Source: DATJBC01 sp035515515
GTDB taxonomy: Bacteria > Actinomycetota > Acidimicrobiia > Acidimicrobiales > UBA8190
DNA: 26,564 nt
Direction of reading: 5' to 3'
Assembly: GCA_035515515.1 (NCBI GenBank)
Contig: DATJBC010000254.1
Span: 1-26,564, forward strand
The notes under the pieces were generated by a model. That model worked only from the letters and a program-made list of their open reading frames with translations, searched no databases and was not told where the DNA came from. Position numbers and translations under genes: made by a program. Of the stretch, positions 23,094 through 26,564 are shown piece by piece (within the stretch, counting starts at the first letter, position 1; every line of letters begins with the position of its first letter).

Positions 23094-23156
23094 GCGTCGG
23101 GGAGGCTCTGGCGGCCTCCGGCCCCCCGTGGCTGGGAGTGCCGTGTCCCCCGACCG

Positions 23157-23376
23157 CTACGACCACGCCGAGCGCGGGCCCAGGTGGTATTTGCGCTCAA
23201 TCTCGCACGCCGACACCCCGTTGCGAGACGACGCCATCGCAACGAACACCATCACCCAGGTGCGGATCGGGACACGGGTGCGGTGCACCATCGTCCCCGT
23301 CGTGGCCGAGAACGGAGGCGTGCGACCGGCCTTCCGGCTCTCCCGACAGTTCCAGCCGGCCTCGGTCGGGAGGGGC
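23157..23376 (-). pseudogene. Degraded IS1595-type transposase fragment
   Basis: The minus-strand frame ending at 23157 reads WNCRESRK..., then FSATTGTMVHRTRVPIRTW, VFVAMASSRNGVSACEIER and GPRSAW. This follows the order of the N-terminal part of IS1595/ISL-type transposases: zinc ribbon, F-S-x-x-x-GT, (V/I)P-(L/I)-x-x-W, S-x-x-G-(I/V)-SA and (K/R)-x-AW. It lacks an initiation region and the whole DDE catalytic domain, and a stop follows SAW directly. Upstream to about 23440, other frames hold Cys/Gly-containing pieces that may be a frameshifted zinc ribbon, not certain. I see no terminal inverted repeats or target duplication. The remainder of the 22993-23476 gap holds nothing else I recognise. 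Confidence 0.6.
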
Positions 23377-23476
23377 CGGTGGCACGGTCCTCTGGGCGCC
23401 GACGCCGTACCGCTGCTGCCTGAGGCTGCACCGCGCCACCCCCCCTGGCCGGCGGTCCCTCGTGGGCGCCGGGGCC

Positions 23477-24058
23477 TCACGCCTCCACGGGCGGGGTCTC
23501 GGCCACCACGCCGGCCAGCAGCTCGGTGCGCACCAGGGCGGCCACCTGCCCGGGTTCCCCGAGGTCCCAGTGCCCGGGCGAGGAGATGTAGGACAGCACC
23601 ATGCGGGCCAGGAAGTCGGCGGCCTCGTGGATGTCGACCCCGGGGGCCACGCCGTGCTCGTGGAGGTAGGGGACGAGGAAGGCGCTGATGAGGCCGACCG
23701 TGCGGTTGGACTCCACCGTGAGCTTGGGCATGAGGACGTCGGGCTCGGTCTCGAGGATCTTGAGCAGCACCTCGTGCTCGAGCAGCGACCGGCGGGCGAA
23801 GAGCAGGCCCCGCTCGAGCACCTCCTCCAGCGACGCCGCCCCGTGCACCTCCTCGTAGAGGCGCGTGAAGAACAGCAGGTACTGCCACGACACCACGGCG
23901 TCGATGAGCTCGTCGCGCCCGCCGGGGAAGTAGCGGTACACCGTGGCCCGCGACAGCCCCGCCTCGCGGGCGGCGTCCTCGACGGTGGTCTTGGCCAGGC
24001 CCCAGCGCGCCACGCAGGCGTAGGTGGCCTCGAGGATGCGCTGGCGGGGCCCGTCCAC
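23477..24058 (-). CDS. TetR-family regulator, paralogue of the 21882 gene
   Basis: A TetR repressor of about 193 residues. The N-terminal helix-turn-helix is KTTVEDAAREAGLSRATVYRYFPGGRDELI (about 23-52). The C-terminal domain includes LLKILETEPDVLMPKL and RMVLSYISSPGHWDLGEPGQVAALVRTELLAGV, aligning along its length with the other TetR. The recognition helix (SRATVYR-FPGG) is identical apart from one residue. The GTG at 24058 is chosen as the last start before the helix-turn-helix; it follows a GGCGGGCG stretch. It lies 32 nt after dapB on the same strand and may be co-transcribed with dapB. No operator-like repeat was found directly upstream. Its target may be the repeat at 22606-22640. Confidence 0.87.
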   Translation of the reverse strand: MDGPRQRILEATYACVARWGLAKTTVEDAAREAGLSRATVYRYFPGGRDELIDAVVSWQYLLFFTRLYEEVHGAASLEEVLERGLLFARRSLLEHEVLLKILETEPDVLMPKLTVESNRTVGLISAFLVPYLHEHGVAPGVDIHEAADFLARMVLSYISSPGHWDLGEPGQVAALVRTELLAGVVAETPPVEA

Positions 24059-24090
24059 CGCCCGCCACGATAGCGGCGCGCCCCCCGAGG

Positions 24091-24900
24091 TCAGAGGTCG
24101 AGCAGCGCGTCGAGGCCCACGGTGAGCCCGGGGCGCGTGGGCACCGCCTTCACGGCCAGGATCATGCCGGGCATGAACGACGTGCGGTCGTAGGCGTCGT
24201 GGCGGATGGTGAGGCTCTGGCCCACGGCGCCGAAGATGACCTCCTGGTGGGCGACGAGGCCGGGGAGGCGCACCGAGTGGACGCGCACCGGGCCGGGGCC
24301 CTCCGCGCCGCGCGCCCCGGGCACGACCTCGCTCTCGGTGCGATCGGGTGCCCACGGCGGCGCGCCGGCGTCCTCCCGGGCCTGCGCCAGGCGCGAGGCG
24401 GTGTGCAGGGCGGTGCCCGACGGCGCGTCGAGCTTGGCGTCGTGGTGGAGCTCGATGATCTCCGCGCCCAGCATGTAGGGGGCGGCCAGCTCGGCCAGGC
24501 GCATCATGAGCACGGCGCCGATGGCGAAGTTGGCGGCCACCACGCAGTTGGCCTCGGAGCGCTCGAAGGCCGCCCCCAGCTCGTCGAGGACCGCCGGGCG
24601 GATCCCCGTGGTGCCCACCACGGCGTGGACGCCGTGCGCCGCGCACCACCGCATGTGCTCGACCGCCGCGTGGGCGACGGTGAAGTCCACCGCCACCTGG
24701 GCGCCGGCCCGCTCGAGCTCGTCGGCGCCCCCGGCCACCTGGATGCCCGCGGCGTCGGCGCCCGTCACCTGGCGGAGGTCGATCCCCGCCAGACGGGGGT
24801 CGACGGCGGCGACCAGCTCGAGCTCGGGGTCCTCGGCCACGGCCCGGCACACCTCGCGGCCCATGCGCCCGCCCGCGCCCAGCACGCCCACCCGCAACAT
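24091..24900 (-). CDS. dapB: 4-hydroxy-tetrahydrodipicolinate reductase
   Basis: A 269-residue NAD(P)H-dependent reductase, the step after DapA in the lysine/diaminopimelate pathway. The N-terminal Rossmann motif is VGVLGAGGRMG (4-14). VDFTVAHAAVEH and VVGTTG line the cofactor site, and the catalytic centre is ELHHDAKLDAPSGTA with H152/H153 and K156. The ATG at 24900 is preferred over an in-frame TTG two codons upstream because it gives the usual MLRVGV start, with AGGG at a proper distance. The gene lies about 9 nt after the M16 peptidase stop, part of the pnp–M16–dapB order seen in actinobacteria. Confidence 0.95.
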   Translation of the reverse strand: MLRVGVLGAGGRMGREVCRAVAEDPELELVAAVDPRLAGIDLRQVTGADAAGIQVAGGADELERAGAQVAVDFTVAHAAVEHMRWCAAHGVHAVVGTTGIRPAVLDELGAAFERSEANCVVAANFAIGAVLMMRLAELAAPYMLGAEIIELHHDAKLDAPSGTALHTASRLAQAREDAGAPPWAPDRTESEVVPGARGAEGPGPVRVHSVRLPGLVAHQEVIFGAVGQSLTIRHDAYDRTSFMPGMILAVKAVPTRPGLTVGLDALLDL

Positions 24901-24909
24901 GGCCAAACC

Positions 24910-26139
24910 CTACAGAGCCGGCTCGAAGGGCCCCACCACCGACAGCGTGCGCGTCTGGGCGGCGACGTCGTGCGCCACGGCGGCCACGTCGTCGGCCGTG
25001 ACGGCGTCCACCTTGGCCAGGACCTCGTCCACCTCGAGCACCGTGCCGTGCAGGAGCAGGCTGGAACCGATGCGGCTCATGCGCGCCCCGGAGTCCTCCA
25101 GGGACAGCAGCGTCTCGGCCCGCAGGTGCCCCTTGGCCACCGCCAGCTCGCGGGCGCTGACCCCCTTGGCGCCCACGCGGTCGAGCTCCTCGTGGACGAG
25201 CCCCAGCACCTCGTCGGCGTGATCGGGGGCGGTGCCCACGTTGACGGTGAGCGCACCCACCTCGTCGTAGTGGGTGCGCTCGGACCAGATCGAGTAGGCC
25301 AGCCCCCGCCGCTCGCGCACCTCCTGGAAGAGCCGGCTCGAGATGCCCCCGCCCAGGCTGTGGTTGAGCACCGCCAGGGCCCAGCGCTCGGGGGCGTGGC
25401 GGCCCGGGCACCGCATGCCCACCACCAGGTGGACCTGCTCGGTGGGCCGGACGAACACCGCCCGGGCGTCGGGACCGCGCTCGGGGGCGCGGCGCGCCGG
25501 CGTCGTCCCCCCCGTGCGCGTCGCGAAGCGGGCCTGCACGTCCTCGGCCAGGCGCCCGTGGTCCACGCCCCCGGCCGCCGCCACCACCAGGTTCCCGGCC
25601 CGGTAGTGCGTGTCGAAGAACTCGCCGATCTGGGACCGGCTCAACGACGACACGCTGTGCGCCGTGCCGAGCACCTCGCGGCCCAGCGGATGGCCCGGGA
25701 ACAGCGCCGCGGTGCACTGCTCGGCCGCGTAGTCGGCCGGCTCGTCGGCGTGCATGAGGATCTCGTCCATGATCACCTGGCGCTCGGCCTCGACGTCGTC
25801 GTCGCGCAGGGCGGGGTCGGTCATGATGGCCCCCAGGACGTCGAGCCCCAGGGGGAGGTCCTCGGCCAGCAGCCGGACGTAGAAGGCCGTGTACTCCTTG
25901 GTGGTGAAGGCGTTCATGTCGCCGCCCACCTCGTCGACCGCCTCGGCGATCTGCGCCGCGCTCCACGTCGGCGTGCCCTTGAACAACAGGTGCTCGAGGA
26001 AGTGCGACGCGCCCGAGAAGGCGTCGTCCTCGTCGCGCGACCCCGTGCCCACCCACACGCCCACCGTGACCGAGCGGGCGTCGGCCATGGACTCGGTCAC
26101 GAGGCGGGCGCCGCAGTCGAGGCGCTCCGTGCAGATCAC
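24910..26139 (-). CDS. M16-family zinc peptidase (PepR/MPP-like)
   Basis: A 409-residue member of the pitrilysin/mitochondrial-processing-peptidase family. The inverted zinc motif H46-F-L-E49-H50 sits in ASHFLEHLLFKGT, with the distal glutamate in the DVEAERQVIMDEI helix. The C-terminal inactive half contains GGGISSRLFQEVRERRGLAYSIWS, typical of the family. No signal peptide is seen, so a cytoplasmic role in peptide turnover is likely; physiological substrates in bacteria are poorly known. The GTG start at 26139 gives the usual position of the first strand (LDCGARLVTE). It follows pnp by 34 nt and is tightly followed by dapB. Confidence 0.93.
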   Translation of the reverse strand: MICTERLDCGARLVTESMADARSVTVGVWVGTGSRDEDDAFSGASHFLEHLLFKGTPTWSAAQIAEAVDEVGGDMNAFTTKEYTAFYVRLLAEDLPLGLDVLGAIMTDPALRDDDVEAERQVIMDEILMHADEPADYAAEQCTAALFPGHPLGREVLGTAHSVSSLSRSQIGEFFDTHYRAGNLVVAAAGGVDHGRLAEDVQARFATRTGGTTPARRAPERGPDARAVFVRPTEQVHLVVGMRCPGRHAPERWALAVLNHSLGGGISSRLFQEVRERRGLAYSIWSERTHYDEVGALTVNVGTAPDHADEVLGLVHEELDRVGAKGVSARELAVAKGHLRAETLLSLEDSGARMSRIGSSLLLHGTVLEVDEVLAKVDAVTADDVAAVAHDVAAQTRTLSVVGPFEPAL

Positions 26140-26173
26140 CCGGCGGCCCCCCGGGCGCGACAGCGCCCGGCGA

Positions 26174-26564
26174 TCACCGCCGCCGGGGACGGCGCGGGCG
26201 GCGGTCGCGGTCGCGGTCGCCGCCGCGCTCGGCGTTGCGGCCCCCGCCCGCGGCCGGGCCGGGGCCGAGGTCGCCCAGCTCGCCCACGAGCTCGGCCTCG
26301 AAGGCCGCCTCGAACGACGCCGTGGCCGGTGCCCCCGGACGCCCCGAGGCGGCGGGGATCTCACCCTCGGTGGACGACCCGTTGCCCGACGGCGCCGGGG
26401 CCGCGCCCGCGAGCGACAGCGACACCTTGCCCTGGGGGTCGATGTCGTCCACCTTCACCACGAGCTCCTGGCCCAGCGACAGCACGTCCTCGACCCGGTC
26501 GACACGCTTGCCCCCGCCCACCTTGGAGATGTGCAGCAGGCCGTCGCGCCCGGGGAGAATGTTG
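26174..26564 (-). CDS. pnp: Polyribonucleotide nucleotidyltransferase, C-terminal part
   Basis: Only the C-terminal 129 residues or so lie in the window; the rest continues past the right edge. PNPase degrades RNA 3' to 5' with phosphate. The visible part is the end of the S1 RNA-binding domain (NILPGRDGLLHISKVGGGKRV..., then VKVDDIDPQGKVSLSL). An unusual low-complexity tail of about 75 residues follows and ends in an Arg/Asp/Pro-rich segment (RDRDRRPRRPRRR). Basic tails on PNPase occur in actinobacteria and may bind RNA. The downstream M16 peptidase and dapB match the known actinobacterial order. Confidence 0.93.
   Translation of the reverse strand, partial: NILPGRDGLLHISKVGGGKRVDRVEDVLSLGQELVVKVDDIDPQGKVSLSLAGAAPAPSGNGSSTEGEIPAASGRPGAPATASFEAAFEAELVGELGDLGPGPAAGGGRNAERGGDRDRDRRPRRPRRR

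Noticed and set aside
23074..23688. 204-residue open frame on the plus strand through the intergenic region
   Set aside because: Its second half is antisense to the second TetR, and the first half overlaps the hairpin and transposase relic. It has no domain and no start signal.
1..26564. tRNA, rRNA, CRISPR array or intact insertion sequence
   Set aside because: I looked for cloverleaf-like stems, conserved rRNA segments, regularly spaced repeats and complete transposases and saw none. A tRNAscan-SE, Rfam or ISfinder run would be needed to exclude weak cases.

Overview
This is a very GC-rich window. Third codon positions are almost all G or C, GTG and TTG starts are common, and long antisense shadow frames run opposite real genes. 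The gene content points to an actinomycete-like bacterium: a DUF3040 membrane protein, a lexA / LysM / nrdR neighbourhood, the order dapA–RNase J–ftsK, and pnp–M16 peptidase–dapB. A member of Acidimicrobiia or a relative is my inference; no rRNA or other marker is present to confirm it. All genes except lexA and one small gene lie on the minus strand.

Layout. 1-970: 5' part of a ROK-family sugar kinase and a DUF3040 membrane protein with its own likely promoter. 970-4100: a tight minus-strand run of LysM membrane protein, nrdR, PIG-L deacetylase and dinB (DNA polymerase IV). It is headed by two identical SOS boxes and lies divergent from lexA (4357-4986), which has its own box. 5000-13540: a long operon-like run, thrB, miaB, miaA, dapF, hflX, dapC, dapD, dapE, with short gaps and 4-nt GTGA overlaps. 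13588-20705: dapA, RNase J, ftsK and a D-Ala-D-Ala carboxypeptidase, ending at a candidate terminator. 20755-22607: a TetR regulator translationally coupled to a diiron ferritin-like protein, with a promoter buried in a perfect 12-bp inverted repeat. 22798-22992: a small cysteine-rich gene on the plus strand. 22993-23476: a strong hairpin and a degraded IS1595-type transposase fragment. 23477-26564: a second, paralogous TetR, then dapB, an M16 zinc peptidase and the C-terminus of PNPase.

How the genes work together. Six enzymes of the succinylase lysine/diaminopimelate pathway (DapA, B, C, D, E, F) are spread over three transcription units here, next to peptidoglycan and cell-division functions (carboxypeptidase, FtsK). 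RNA functions (RNase J, PNPase, MiaA, MiaB, HflX) are interleaved. The SOS block appears to put a cell-envelope LysM protein, the ribonucleotide reductase repressor and an error-prone polymerase under LexA.

The most notable points are: DapF carries Ser where the family has its first catalytic Cys; FtsK has an ~89-residue, almost purely acidic insert inside its motor domain; and the TetR–diiron–Cys-rich–TetR module between dapA and dapB is the best candidate for an uncharacterised system.
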